DNA of 64,000 bases from Epithemia pelagica (GCA_946965045.2 OX337242.1:744001-808000), one strand, 5' to 3'. Positions 30,519 to 42,520 are shown, counted from the first letter of the stretch. A program made the numbers and translations. Notes: generated by a model from the letters alone, not told the origin.

Positions 30519-33314
30519 ATGGTGTCTATTCATCATTCTGCCGTTCGCTTGTCTGTTTCGTTATCGTTCCTATCAAGGTTCCTACCTAGGTTCTTTATCA
30601 TGACCTCGACGATGATTGGCTTGGCGAATCACTGTGCGTATGTGCGGGCCTTCTCATCTCCTCTCACGAGAAGGAAGACCTTCGCGTTTCCACTGAGCAA
30701 CCACGTCCATTGGTCAAAGATGGCCTTGTCATCGAAAACGGACGCCACTGAATCAGCTACTGCGACGGAAAGCCCTGCGGCCACATCGGAAGTTTTTCCC
30801 GGAACGTATCCATTCACCCAGGTGGAAGCCAAATGGCAAAAATACTGGAAGGACAACGCCACATTTCGAACTCCCGATCGAAGTTCGTATAATGAAGAAA
30901 ACAGCAAGCCCAAAAAGTATGTACTAGACATGTTTCCGTATCCATCTGGTGCTGGCTTGCATGTCGGTCACCCCGAAGGTTACACTGCCAGTGATGTAAT
31001 GGCTCGATATTGGCGAATGAAAGGATTTGATGTCTTGCACCCAATTGGTTGGGATTCTTTTGGTTTACCAGCGGAACAATTTGCGATTCAAACTGGTGCT
31101 CAACCAGCCGAAACTACTGCGCAAAACATTGCAAATTTCAAACGACAATTGCAAATGTTGGGATTCTCCTATGATTGGGATCGCGAAATTGCCACTACAG
31201 ACATTGAATACGTCAAGTGGACGCAGTGGATCTTCCTCCAACTCTTCAAGAAAGGATTAGCTTCACAGTCCAAGGTATCGGTCAACTGGTGTCCGGCGTT
31301 AGGAACTGTTTTGGCCAATGAAGAAGTCATTGATGGTCTCTCGGAACGCGGAAGTCACCCCGTGGAACGGGTACCCCTACGACAATGGGTATTGAAGATT
31401 ACCCAGTATGCTGACAGCTTGTTGAGTGGATTAGAGGGGTTGGATTGGCCCGCGGGAACGCTAACAGCTCAAAAGCAATGGATCGGCAGATCGGTGGGAA
31501 GCCGGATTGAATTTGACATTGAGAACAATGGCGAAGACAAAATCACTGTATTTACAACACGACCTGACACCTTGCTTGGTGTCACGTACGTGACTCTAGC
31601 ACCAGAACATCCATTGGTCAAGCAGGTGACGACCAATGAACAACGAGAAGAAGTGGACGCATATGTCGAGTTGACGCAACGTCGATCAGACTTGGATCGT
31701 ACGTCAGCCAAAGAAAAGACAGGTGTATTCACAGGGGGATATGCGATTCATCCCCTTGACTCAAGTATTCGCGTACCGATTTGGGTGGCCGATTACGTCT
31801 TGGGATCGTACGGCACCGGTGCTGTCATGGCGGTCCCAGCGCATGATACACGCGATTTTGAATTTGCCCAAACTTTTGGGCTGCCGATCAAATGGGTTGT
31901 GGGCCCACCAGACTCTTCCGAGACAACATCAGACGACACAGAAGAAACAGCCTTTACAGATCCTGGTGTTCTCATCAATTCTGGTGAATTTGATGGCCTT
32001 TCCACTGAGGATGCCAAAACCGCCATTACGGAAAAACTAGAGGAACTGAAGAAAGGAGGTGCTGAGATCACTTACAAACTTCGTGATTGGGTGTTTTCGC
32101 GCCAACGCTATTGGGGTGAACCCATTCCAATTTACTTCCCTGTTGACTTTCCCGAGGGTGTTGATCCATCCACACAAGACCCACGTGAAGATGGTTGTGA
32201 ACATAGCATTCGATATGACGACCCCATCCCCGTCAAAGAAGAAGATTTGCCTTTGGCGTTGCCAGTAATGGAAGATTTTCAACCTGGGGATGATCCAGCA
32301 GGATGTTTGGCTCGAGCTAAGGAGTGGAGGTACTTTTTCGAGGACAACCAGTGGTTTGCACGCGAAACGAATACCATGCCGCAATGGGCGGGAAGCTGCT
32401 GGTATTACTTTCGATTCGCCGATTCAAAAAATGACAAAGAAGCATTTAGCAAAGAAGCAGATTCTAGTTGGATGCCCGTAGACTTGTATGTGGGAGGATC
32501 GGAACATGCCGTGTTGCATTTGCTTTATGCCCGATTTTGGCATCAAGTGTTGTATGATTTGGGATACACAACCCACCCTGAACCTTTCCAGAAACTGGTC
32601 CACCAAGGAATGATTCTGGGAAGCGATGGCGAGAAGATGTCTAAAAGTCGAGGGAACGTAGTCAATCCTGATGATATTGTACAAGAGCAAGGTGCGGATG
32701 CACTGCGAATGTATGAAATGTTCATGGGTCCATTGGAAGCAGTTAAGCCTTGGCAAACCAGTCAAGTGGCTGGAGTGGTTCGATTCATGCAAAGAGTGTA
32801 CACTGTCGTTTCCGCTGCTGTGGTCAACCAGAAGAAGGACATGGATGATGAAACTCTTCGGTTAATGCACAAAACAATGAAGAAAGTGACAGAGGACATT
32901 GAAAGCATGTCGTTCAACACGGCTATTTCCGCACTTATGGTATTCACCAATCACTTGCAGTCCCTGAAAGAAGAGGTTCCAATGGAAGCTGTCAAAAACC
33001 TTGCTTTGATGGTATCGCCGTTTGGACCTCATTTAGGCGAAGAATGTTGGAGTTTATTGGGAAACGAGATGTCTCTGGCGTATGAGCCATGGGTAGAATA
33101 CGATGAAGCTCTTTGTGTAGACGAAAGCATTACGATGGGTGTTCAAGTTAACGGAAAGGCTCGGGGAGAAATCACAATCCCCGCAGACGCAGATCAAGAA
33201 ACTGCGATTGCAGCGGCGCAAGAGGTGGAGAAGATCGCCAAGCTTATTGATGGAAAGGACATAAAAAAGATCATCTATGTTCCAGGACGGATTTTAAATA
33301 TCATAGCCAAGTAG
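30519..33314 (+). CDS. Leucyl-tRNA synthetase, bacterial/organellar type
   Basis: A 931-aa class I synthetase that charges tRNA-Leu. The HIGH signature is HVGH at 148-151 in PSGAGLHVGHPEGY, and KMSKS lies at 706-710 (DGEKMSKSRGN). The CP1 editing domain is present (TTRPDTLLGVTY, GTGAVMAVPAHDTRDFEFA), as are the bacterial-type RQRYWGEPIPIYF and GSCWYYFRF blocks. The C-terminal anticodon-binding and small domains end in VQVNGKARGEI. The first ~100 residues are a presequence: a hydrophobic/basic start (SVSLSFLSRFLPRFFIMTSTMIG) then CAYVRAFSSPLTRRK. The AFS element resembles the diatom plastid motif, and dual targeting to plastid and mitochondrion is common for such enzymes, but neither is shown. 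No intron. The presequence and part of the core were copied into the chimera at 23111. Confidence 0.96.
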   Translation: MVSIHHSAVRLSVSLSFLSRFLPRFFIMTSTMIGLANHCAYVRAFSSPLTRRKTFAFPLSNHVHWSKMALSSKTDATESATATESPAATSEVFPGTYPFTQVEAKWQKYWKDNATFRTPDRSSYNEENSKPKKYVLDMFPYPSGAGLHVGHPEGYTASDVMARYWRMKGFDVLHPIGWDSFGLPAEQFAIQTGAQPAETTAQNIANFKRQLQMLGFSYDWDREIATTDIEYVKWTQWIFLQLFKKGLASQSKVSVNWCPALGTVLANEEVIDGLSERGSHPVERVPLRQWVLKITQYADSLLSGLEGLDWPAGTLTAQKQWIGRSVGSRIEFDIENNGEDKITVFTTRPDTLLGVTYVTLAPEHPLVKQVTTNEQREEVDAYVELTQRRSDLDRTSAKEKTGVFTGGYAIHPLDSSIRVPIWVADYVLGSYGTGAVMAVPAHDTRDFEFAQTFGLPIKWVVGPPDSSETTSDDTEETAFTDPGVLINSGEFDGLSTEDAKTAITEKLEELKKGGAEITYKLRDWVFSRQRYWGEPIPIYFPVDFPEGVDPSTQDPREDGCEHSIRYDDPIPVKEEDLPLALPVMEDFQPGDDPAGCLARAKEWRYFFEDNQWFARETNTMPQWAGSCWYYFRFADSKNDKEAFSKEADSSWMPVDLYVGGSEHAVLHLLYARFWHQVLYDLGYTTHPEPFQKLVHQGMILGSDGEKMSKSRGNVVNPDDIVQEQGADALRMYEMFMGPLEAVKPWQTSQVAGVVRFMQRVYTVVSAAVVNQKKDMDDETLRLMHKTMKKVTEDIESMSFNTAISALMVFTNHLQSLKEEVPMEAVKNLALMVSPFGPHLGEECWSLLGNEMSLAYEPWVEYDEALCVDESITMGVQVNGKARGEITIPADADQETAIAAAQEVEKIAKLIDGKDIKKIIYVPGRILNIIAK

Positions 33315-33824
33315 AGCTATTAAGTCTGGTCTGAGAGTTGTTTGGTTATCTCCTTAGATCGTATTTCTTCATGCCCATCTGAAAAAACCCGATACTACTC
33401 CTAGCATCTACGAAGAGCTAGGAATCCAGAATCGAGAGGGTAACGGGGTAAATGTGCCGCCAGGCTCGCGTCTCTTGCTTATACCCAAGAGGCTCGTTAA
33501 CTAGCAGAAATCTCGGCGCACGCGTATGGAATTAGAATTGTTTTGCCTTCTCTTTTTTCACTCTGCCTTCATATAAGGAAAAGCTGGGTTGTCGCGCCGG
33601 GTGATCTTGAATCAAATGCCGAACGAGCGCAGAAAGTTCCAGATTTGCTTTGCCTCGTTTTTTTCCACCGTAACGACGGCATTGCTTGCGTGTGGCTCAA
33701 AAAATTATGGGTTCTATCGCTGCTGCTCTCAATAAAAATGAACATTGACAGATTGTATAGGTAGCCGAGAGAGATGCTTCGTCCGGTCTGAACTTCCTCC
33801 TCCCAGAGGTGCAAGGGGCAAACC
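33315..33824. other. Intergenic, no gene seen
   Basis: A 510-bp spacer between two plus-strand genes, holding a 3' end and a promoter. No RNA gene or repeat recognised. Confidence 0.35.
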
Positions 33825-36087
33825 ATGGATCCTTTGAATCTTTCCGATGTGATCAAAAGTATGTTCTGGTAACCTTGATCTTTCTTGCGTTTGTCATTGT
33901 TTTTGTGAAGAGGACCGGAAAACTCGACATGGTTCCAACATCCCGCGGGAGGATTAAGGTCACTCGTGTGCTGATTGGTGTTCTCACACTTATTATGCTT
34001 CTCGTCATCCCCCATTTTCTTCTCTTTATTGGAATTATCCTTTCTTTATTTCTTCTTGAACAACGGACTTGCAATCTACAGGTCTGAATGAGCCCGGAGA
34101 CGGAGACAGTGATAAACAGCATGTCACCTTGGAGCAGTTGCGCCAATTACTGTCGCATGATGAAGAGCAAGGACTTATTCGAGCACAGGCAATTGATGCA
34201 CAAGTAGATCGAATATTATGCTGGAGAATTTCTTGCACCATTCCACAACTTGCCACTGGAGTTTCTCCCACTTCCTCGAGCAGTGGTGCCACATCGCTCT
34301 CAACCGTGCCCATTCAAACAGCCTTCACCACTTCCAGCACTAGTACTTTGGATCGTACTGCGTTAATTCTCACTTTGGAATGCCTTGCATTGTTGTGGAC
34401 CAAACCATCCACTACGGAGCGCCGAAAAGAAACGCGGCGACAAGGGGTGGATCTTTGCAATGGTCTTTTGTTGATATGGCAAAACTTTCCAAGCGACGAG
34501 AAACTCGTTCAGGCCATTCGACTCATTCTCAAATCATGGACTAAACTATGTAAAGACGATGCGGCAGTCCGACAGACCTTGATTCGTCAATCTAATTTGG
34601 TTTCTTTCCTGGGGGTACAGCTGGACCAAACAATAACCTCAACATCTACCACAACACAAATTCCCTCTTCATGTCCTCCATCGGGGTATCTTGCTCTTAT
34701 GAAACATGTCGTGTTTCGAGCGGAGAATGGGTCACAGAAAGAGTTCTTATTCCAGCAATGGAATGACGTTGTCGTTAGATGTGTCCTGCCATCAAGAGGT
34801 CCAAACAGCAGTGGTGGCATCATATGGACTGCAACCACCGATGTGAAGAACGAGTGTGTAGACGCAGCCTCGGCGATTTTATGGAATTGGGCTAGTTGGG
34901 GACCACTTGCTCGAAACATGGCTAAAAGTCATAGAATGTGGGAAACCATGCGAGAACTCTTGGACTATTCACGACAATCGGATCAACTTGCCGCCCAACG
35001 CAATGTGTTATCAACTATTGGAACTATCATTTCTTGTTTTAGCGGGAATAAACAAGAGCTTATGCTTCAAGATGATCGAGAGAACTACCAAGTTGTGGGA
35101 GCAGTAGCTGAACAGCTACAGCAGCAAACGTGGATCCTCAGTTCTTGCATTGACATTGTTCAAGAAACAAGCGATACGGATTCGAGAAGGAGATGTCTGA
35201 GGACAATCCGGTGTCTCAGTTCTTCTACCTGGGGAAGATTGTTTATGCAATCAAACACGGCAGTATCGAAGGATAAGCCTTTGCTTGCTTTACTGCTCCA
35301 AGTATTACGGAGACCAGAAACAGATTCAAATATTCACATTCAAGTTTGTCAGACTATTGTTTCTTTGTCCCCGTGTTGTTCAGAAGATTGGATCAAACCA
35401 TGGATCCCTCATTTCCAAGTAGCACTGATACAAAAGGTTCAAGATACACAAACGGAAAAAGGACTTTTGACCGCGGCACTCTCCGCGCTGAGTAGTCTTT
35501 GCAACGTAATGGACAATTTCGAGACACTTGAGGTTCTGGGCTGGAAAGGAGAGGATTCTTATTCAACTGCGTTCTACAAGCAATTGACGACGCTGTTGTC
35601 AACCCGGTACAGTGACGACGTTGACTTTCATCAAACAGTTGCAGAGTTTCTGAACAGTCTGGTTCTGTACGACAATCAGATCCATAATCATGTGAACAGT
35701 GCAGCGGCGGTTGTGGATGAGGACATTGACTCTATGAATGTCACAAATAGCCAACAGATGGAAGCGGAAGAACTTGGTACTAAATCAGCAGCTGCCAAGT
35801 CTCCACCGTCTTCTGATTGTTGCTTTTCCAACAACTTTCATGCAGTCCAGCTATTCTGCTTGCTTCTGTCGCCCACGAATCCAGAGTTTGAACGGTCGCA
35901 GCAAGTCACCATAGATACCTTGGGACAACTCGTTCACCATCACAGAGATTCGCGAAACAGAAAGGCTTTGGCAGATCATGAAGATTTGCTTACTGGGGTG
36001 GTAAACTTGTGTCTCCTGACAACTATCAAGGGTACAACCAAGGACGAGGCAAAACGAATAATATTGGCTCTGGTCCCCGAACTCTAA
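33825..36087 (+). CDS. Predicted helical-repeat (ARM/HEAT-like) protein, two exons
   Basis: Exon 1 is 33825-33858 (MDPLNLSDVIK plus one base). The intron is 33859-34081 (223 nt; donor GTATGT, acceptor TCTACAG), and exon 2 runs 34082-36087. Splicing gives an in-frame ATG start that the long downstream frame lacks by itself, and yields 679 aa. The protein is almost wholly helical in character, with Leu-rich segments of 35-45 residues (LVQAIRLILKSWTKLCKDDAAVRQTLIR, RCLRTIRCLSSSTWGRLFMQ, LLALLLQVLRRPETDSNIHIQVCQTIVSLSP), suggesting an armadillo-like superhelix. A Ser/Thr-rich insert lies near residues 70-95. It may be a scaffold; I do not recognise an orthologue or assign a function. Confidence 0.7.
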
Positions 36088-36373
36088 GGCTTTGGGGGGA
36101 CGAATGTGCCTTTGTTATTTGGCATGTTAACTGACAGACATTCTCTCGCTTTCTGGGAATGGTGTACATTAGCGAGAAGAGTGCAATCTCGAAAACGTAC
36201 TATCAATAGACATTCATCTTTCTGCATTCTGTACTTTCCACCATTTTGCCTTTCGTCCTTTTCGATATAACTCCGCTTCTCTAATGCCCTTTGGTATTAG
36301 GAGCTATTTGGTAGGTAGATAATTTCGATCGGTCCAAACGACAAATTGCATTGAAGAATCTTAACAAAAAATT

Positions 36374-37753
36374 ATGATCAACGTTGGAGTTTCATTCCAA
36401 GAGAATCCTTTTGTGTTCCTCACTCCAACATCCAATACGCACGTACACAACACCATGGCTTCCAGTGGTTCACAAACAGGCACCGACAAGCTTTTGTTGG
36501 CGGCAGTGGAGGGAGGAGGCACATCGTTTCGAGTCGTTGTTTGTGAAACCACTTGTGGCGCAACAGATTCACTCCACGGGACAGAAGAACCTAGAATCAT
36601 CGTGCAGGATGAATTCGACTCGAGTCATGACAACACTCCACAGCAAACGTTGCACCAGTGTGCCGATTTTTTCGAAAAGCACAAGCCTTTGAATGGAAGT
36701 GGGTATGCATCGCTGGGAATTGCCATTTTTGGACCCGTTGGTGTCCACGAGGATCAACCAGAGACATACGGAACTATCTTGTCCTCTTCGCCCAAAGCCA
36801 ACTGGCGAAATGTCGACTTTTTGACACCACTTCGCCAGGCATGTCAGGGTTCCAAAGGACAACCGTTGCCCGTTATTGTGGAAACAGATGTGAATGCGCC
36901 TGCTTTGGCGGAGTACATGAAAGCTACAGAATCGACCAAGGGGTCCGGTACGACAGGAATCACGGGCGACACTATATCAAGCGCTTCGTATATCACTGTT
37001 GGAACGGGTGTGGGAGTTGGGCTTGTAGTTAACGGACAGACTGTTCATGGTCGAATGCATCCTGAAGGTGGACATGTTCCGGTACAACCCCTTGAAGGTG
37101 ATCCGTTCAAGGGTTATTCTTGGGGAGAGCAATGTTCTCCTTTTCACGGAAGAAATACTGTGGAGGGCATTGCCTCATCCGTGGCTTTGACAGAACGCTT
37201 ACTGCAACGCCAACAAAAGAAGGACGCAGTAAGCGAAACTATCAATTCAGCAAAAGGACGTTCGATCTTGGCAGACATTGAAGACGACGATGATGAGTTG
37301 TTTGATCATGCAGCTAATGCGTTGGCGAACCTTTGTGCGACTCTCTTGCTCATGTTGTCCATGGAAAAAATTGTGCTAGGAGGTGGTTTAATGAAACGAA
37401 AGGGATTGCTGGACAAGATTCGGAATCGAACGGTGACTCTGATCAATGGATACTTGGAACTGCCGAGCGATATGAGTTCCTTGATCACGACGAGCTCTTT
37501 TGGAAATGATGCCGGTATTCATGGAGCGATTGTGTTGGCTCAACAAGCGTTGAGGCGCCATGCGCAACGTCAAGAAGAGTGGAAAAGAAAGACAACATCC
37601 ACTGGAAATGGCCCATCATCTTCTCAAGAAAGCGAGCGACGAATGAAACAGGAAGCTTTTGGAACGGGTGTCTGGCACGGAATAATCTTGGGTGCGGTTG
37701 CGACGGCAGCCATATTCAAATGGTGGTTGCCCGGGGGTTCTCGGCGGAGATGA
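36374..37753 (+). CDS. ROK-family sugar kinase, fructokinase-like, with C-terminal membrane segment
   Basis: A 459-aa protein; the first ATG is at 36374, and a second at 36455 (MASSGSQTG) may be the true start. The ROK fold is clear: N-terminal phosphate-binding AAVEGGGTSFRVVV, IAIFGPVGV, ETDVNAPALAEY with the expected catalytic Asp, YITVGTGVGVGLVVNG (adenosine/phosphate motif), and HPEGGHVPVQP. The later segments WGEQCSPFHGRNTVEGIAS and KIVLGGGLM fit the bacterial fructokinase subgroup. That subgroup phosphorylates fructose with ATP; glucose or mannose are alternatives. Two features are unusual: a 30-residue insert at SGTTGITGDTISS before the nucleotide motif, and a C-terminal basic region followed by one hydrophobic helix (WHGIILGAVATAAIFKWWL), suggesting a tail-anchored membrane form. 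No intron. Confidence 0.85.
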   Translation: MINVGVSFQENPFVFLTPTSNTHVHNTMASSGSQTGTDKLLLAAVEGGGTSFRVVVCETTCGATDSLHGTEEPRIIVQDEFDSSHDNTPQQTLHQCADFFEKHKPLNGSGYASLGIAIFGPVGVHEDQPETYGTILSSSPKANWRNVDFLTPLRQACQGSKGQPLPVIVETDVNAPALAEYMKATESTKGSGTTGITGDTISSASYITVGTGVGVGLVVNGQTVHGRMHPEGGHVPVQPLEGDPFKGYSWGEQCSPFHGRNTVEGIASSVALTERLLQRQQKKDAVSETINSAKGRSILADIEDDDDELFDHAANALANLCATLLLMLSMEKIVLGGGLMKRKGLLDKIRNRTVTLINGYLELPSDMSSLITTSSFGNDAGIHGAIVLAQQALRRHAQRQEEWKRKTTSTGNGPSSSQESERRMKQEAFGTGVWHGIILGAVATAAIFKWWLPGGSRRR

Positions 37754-38804
37754 TAACAGGATGAACGGCTGCCTTTTGAGGAATTCTTCTACAATACAAA
37801 TGGGCATGCTCACTAACGCAGAACATTTTAACGTAATTGTTAGCTTTGGACTAGAATAGACTCCACGATTGTTCACCTTTACCGGGGCACATCTTCGCTT
37901 ACGACCGTGCATCATCCATGGTCAATCATTTTGTCCGGAGTATGATGGTTTATGACCGTTGAAATCGTTGTTCGGAAGTAATCTATCTCTTTTTTATGTT
38001 GGGGGTTGGGGGTCGTGGTTTGCCCCCGAGGTCGGTTATGCTCGACAAAAACAATCGGCAGGACTCAGATCCAGACCAGGATCGAGTCGTCTTCACTTTT
38101 TCATCCTCATTGGAACGATTTGACAAATTCCAGCCGAGAGACCATGGCCAACTTGTCCAAAGCACTAATGGCGCCGGTGGAAGGGCTTGCCAAATGACTT
38201 TTGTCGACACTGGACATCTCGCAATGAGAACTGGAAATGAGACGGCATCTTATCCCAAAGACACAATGAAACAGGTCACGGCATAATGGACAGTCACCAA
38301 TCAATCATCCCCCAAGCCCAAAGTTGGTGGGGCTTCATGGTTGTGACACATTTCCCAACAGACACAGCTGGAAATCACATCATCCGAGAGAGCGCGACAT
38401 TGGCAGCGCGCGCGAAAAAATGCCGCGGGACATGCTTTGCTTGGTGTCAAATTGTACCATCCCGAACATGTGCGTGCTATGGCCGGCGCTGTCCCGATCC
38501 GTTGAGAAGAGGTTTTGTCCTTCCACTTGTCACACCATGCTGGGACTATGTACGTTGAAAGTATTCCCTCCCGAACTCTATGACACCACTCTCAGTCTTT
38601 CAGTAGGCATGCACGCGGAACGTCATCATGTGCTTCGTGGAACAAACAGCCCCACAACGATGGTCCCCAAAATCCTCTCCCCAGATTTTTCGGGAACTTG
38701 CTCTTTCATTATTGTTGGCGCATCGATCAAGGGAAGGAACACTTATCTCATTGAGAAACAAACACGATCTACGGTCACGAGATCTTCACCGCAAAAGATC
38801 GACA
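37754..38804. other. 1.05-kb region upstream of ankyrin gene, no gene supported
   Basis: Open frames (the longest is 168 codons, plus strand, 38324-38830) overlap one another and lack coding character. The region probably contains the ankyrin gene promoter and 5' leader. Confidence 0.35.
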
Positions 38805-41574
38805 ATGAGAGCGTCAATTCAAAGCAGTAGCGACGATTTGACTTCGCAGGAGCTATTTGAATTGGTGGCTTCTCGTGACCATGAAGCTCTTTGCATCCTC
38901 TATGCTCGAGTGGGGCTTCACACAATTCAACGACACACCACCGCGCACCGCGAGCGTGCCGGTAAGTACTAGATGCGTTGTGGTATTATTTGGTCAACCC
39001 CACCTTCCCACGAAGGTGCAATGGAACGTTGCGCTTTGTCAAGTTTGGCGCTGGTTTGGCAAACTGGAACGGACAAAACCATAAGGTGCACCTCTGGTAC
39101 GGGTGCGCTCCACTGTACTTTTGCAGCGGACGCCTCCTCCGCCCATAACCATTAAATTCGAGCGAAGGCGAAAGCATATTGGAAGAGTGTTGTTCATTCC
39201 TTCCCACCTGCACCGCACATTCGTTTCGTGGTCACTCCGCTACCAGAGCTCACTTTGTCTTTTCTTTCCTGTCGTGATGATGTCCAAAACCATTTAACTG
39301 GGGTCAGAAGAGAAAATGGATGACAGCGGTTTCTGGCATTCACCGATAAGACGGGGATCGAGTCATGATCAGATTGCCATGTACAACCAGCTCCTTCGGG
39401 AACTTTCGTTGTTTGTGACCCAGAAAGATGATATGTGCAGCACTCTTCCGCAGAAGAAGAAATCCAAGGTTGAGGTGTCTGCTGATGCCGAGCGGTTGTT
39501 ACGAGATGCTGTCGCTGCTTTCTCGGACGCGAGACCGCCAACGAATTTTGTCGTATTCGAAGACTTATCGGAGGAAATAAGCAGCGGAAGCCACAACACC
39601 GTGGATGGGCACCGCGATGTCGGGACAGGAATGGATGGACCACCAATTTTTGATGGCAGCGTCGCCAACGCTACTCCGCAAACGGGCGGTGCTGGTACCA
39701 TTTTGCACCTTGCATGTGCGCTGGATGAACCTCTTTGCCTGGCGTTTGGTCTCGCCATGGGTGCTGACGCGCGAGCAACCCATACAGCCTTCCGAAGGCT
39801 CATGATACACGAGGCAGCGTGCAATGGTAGTATTCAGTGTCTGACGCTATTGTTGGAACTCGGCCGACAATACGGGAGCAACCTTCAAGACAACGATGCC
39901 GACGCCAAACTGCCACCGCGCATGTCGAGACACGCTCGTGGCTTTGAGCTTCCGTTTTTGCCTCGTCGATTGGATCGATCAGAGGTCATGGCACCCCTTC
40001 ATATGTACGCCTACCAGGGAATCCATGCGCCTCCACAGCCATTGCAAACAGAACGATTGACTCACGAGCGTACCATGCCTGTAAGTGGTCCGGGAGGATT
40101 CATCGGACGAAAAAAGAAACAGCAACAAAAGACTCTTCCTGGCACCGATTTCTTGACTCTTTTGCAAAGTTTTCGCATGTATGCGCGACAAGTGAAAGAA
40201 GGAGAGCTCTCGGAACTAGATGCTGCTCGCAAAGTTTTGCAGCTATCCACTCTTTCCGAATCCTCGAAACTGTCTCTTGCCCGTTCTTGCGCCTTTAAAA
40301 GTGGTCAGACGCAAAAAGAACCAGAAATGTCTTTGCGCAATCGGGTTCGTCACAACATTCACCAAAGCAACAATAGTACGTCGGACGGACATGGAAACAC
40401 GCCTTTGCATTGGGCAGCTTTTAAGAATGAAACGGAATGTGTGAGTTTGCTTCTCAGTTACGGTGCCAACCCGAACGCCCGGGCACATCCCTCGGGTTGG
40501 ACACCTCTTCACGATGCCGCGTACAGTAACTCGATGGAGTCTGTTGAGCTTCTGGTTGATGCTGGAGCTGCAGTAGATGCTCGGGCCAACTCAGGGGCTA
40601 CTCCTCTTTGTTTCGCAGCACAAGAAGATTCGGCACGGTCGGCCGAGCTTTTGCTGCGGCGTGGAGCGGACTTGTCAGCGCGATGCGCGGGTGGGCCGCT
40701 TCGCGAAGATGGGAGTCAACTACCATCAAGCTCGTCGCGCTTTTCTGGCTACACGCCCCTTCATTACTGCGCCCACTACAATGCCAAAGCAGCCGCCCGC
40801 ATCTTGTTGCAACATCCCTCGGCAAATGTGGCGATGGAAATTCCAGACCTCAACGATCGCCTTCCTATCCACGTGGCAGTTGCTCGAGGTTCGTCTGCGG
40901 TTCTCAGGGAACTGCTGCATGCTGGTGCACGCGTCGTGACACGATCGCTGGAGGAAAGTAGTAGCTCAGGTTCTGATACAACTTCATCCTCGACATCCTC
41001 CCCTGTACCTACATCTCCAGCGTCTTCCGAGCCTACGACACCCCGTGAGAGAGGAAACATGTCCAGCGGCAGCAGCAATGGGGTTGTCGTTGTGTCCACC
41101 CCTGTCTCGTCTCCTGTCCTTCGGTCCATGATTCCAAGCCAACCAGTGAATTCGTCCAAGCCTTGGAACTGTTTGAGTCAACAATCGATTGACGAATGCC
41201 GAGATTTAATTCATCAGGCTGAGCAACACTGGTCACCCACCAGAAATAATTTGTTTACCCCAGCGGATCGGCGATCGGTTCTTACTTTGCTTATGACCGG
41301 TAAGCGACTCGAACAATCGCACGGGATCTTTATCGATCTATGGCCACAAGTCTTATCATTTTGTGGCCGTGGATGGTTTGACCCGATTGATCCGAGTCAT
41401 GCTCCAACCGTGGTTTTGGTGGACCCCAGTGTTTCCACTCCGTCTTCGTCGGCGCTCTACTATAACACCCACGCTGACGGACAACACAGAGAAGATGTTG
41501 ACATGGCCATGACGCCAGTTAGCCATGCAACTGAAAACAGCTACGACGATAGTCTCTCGCTTCCTGCACTCTAA
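38805..41574 (+). CDS. Ankyrin-repeat protein, two exons
   Basis: Exon 1 is 38805-38961 (MRASIQSSSDDLTSQELFEL...HRERA plus one base). The intron is 38962-39307 (346 nt; donor GTAAGTAC, acceptor GGGTCAG), and exon 2 runs 39308-41574. The splice is in phase and gives 807 aa. Without it the gene would start at the ATG at 39316, so exon 1 is inferred from its coding look and its perfect donor. Ankyrin repeats are clear at ~400-560: GNTPLHWAAFKNETECVSLLL, GWTPLHDAAYSNSMESVELLV, GATPLCFAAQEDSARSAELLL, GYTPLHYCAHYNAKAAARILL and LPIHVAVARGSSAVLRELL. Weaker repeats occur earlier (GTILHLACALDEPLCLAFGLA). A Ser/Thr/Pro-rich linker follows, then a helical C-terminus containing PADRRSVLTLLMTGKRL. The family mediates protein-protein contacts; partner unknown. 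Confidence 0.82.
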
Positions 41575-42520
41575 TTCCAAAGAGTGTTCCGAACAAGTAC
41601 TATGTGAAAGACTAATTGGAAGGCATCATTTGGGTTGACAAACTTACCATGTGAAGTCAAGATCTGAACTGGAAAGGACTACCTTAGTGGATGGCTTTGC
41701 AGTTACTACAATTTAGTGACAAAATGCCAAGAAATCATTTGGCTGTATAAAGTATCATCACCTCTTATCGCTGGGTGTGGTGTTAGTCTCTCCTCTTCAA
41801 ATATTACATCTGGTATGGCTCCTTTCTCTATGATAGGTTGTGCGTTCTTCGTAGAACAAATAATGAAGAGGGAAGAGATGTTAATAAGCCATGGTCTCCA
41901 ATGCTGCTATCTGTTTCAGAACAGATAACAGGTTCAGGAGGGGAGTCTGGTGGAGCTGAAATCAGGTGAGGTCATAATTGAACCACTTCTTGCGATTCGA
42001 TGGGTTGAACCACTTCTTGCGACTCGATGGGTTGACGTTGCAACACATGAAGTGCGAATCTGGTTCTCTTTTCATGGACTGCTTTGAAGCCAATGAGTGA
42101 CAAGCCTATGCTTGAGAAATATGTTTCAACCTGGATGAATAACAAATATTGCCTTGCTCACGATAACTATGTATGGCCTTCCTCATGTCGAGTAAATGAA
42201 CAAGCCCTAGCGATAAGTGGCCATAGATTGGTTGTTTTGACTTTGACTGCTTGGTTGTTTCGATTAATGGTCTCTCGGAGGCTGAATCCAAAGAAGATGC
42301 GAGTTCATGTAAGGAAAATGGAACTTGAGACCATGAAACCTACTCCAAGGAGTTCTGTTGTCATCACACCTCACAGCTTGATGGCATACGCATTATAGGC
42401 AGTGTGTTCATAACTTTACAACTTTTCTATACTCAATGACAACAATAAAAACGTAGCTCGTCGGTAAGATAGCATTGAAAAATTCACATCCTTTCGTCTT
42501 CTTCGTTATGGCCTGTCGGT
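41575..42520. repeat. Convergent spacer with 27-bp two-copy tandem repeat (41978-42031)
   Basis: Two 27-bp units at 41978 and 42005 begin TTGAACCACTTC and differ by one base. The remainder has no convincing gene; a 104-codon plus-strand frame (42084-42398) is unsupported. Confidence 0.7.
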
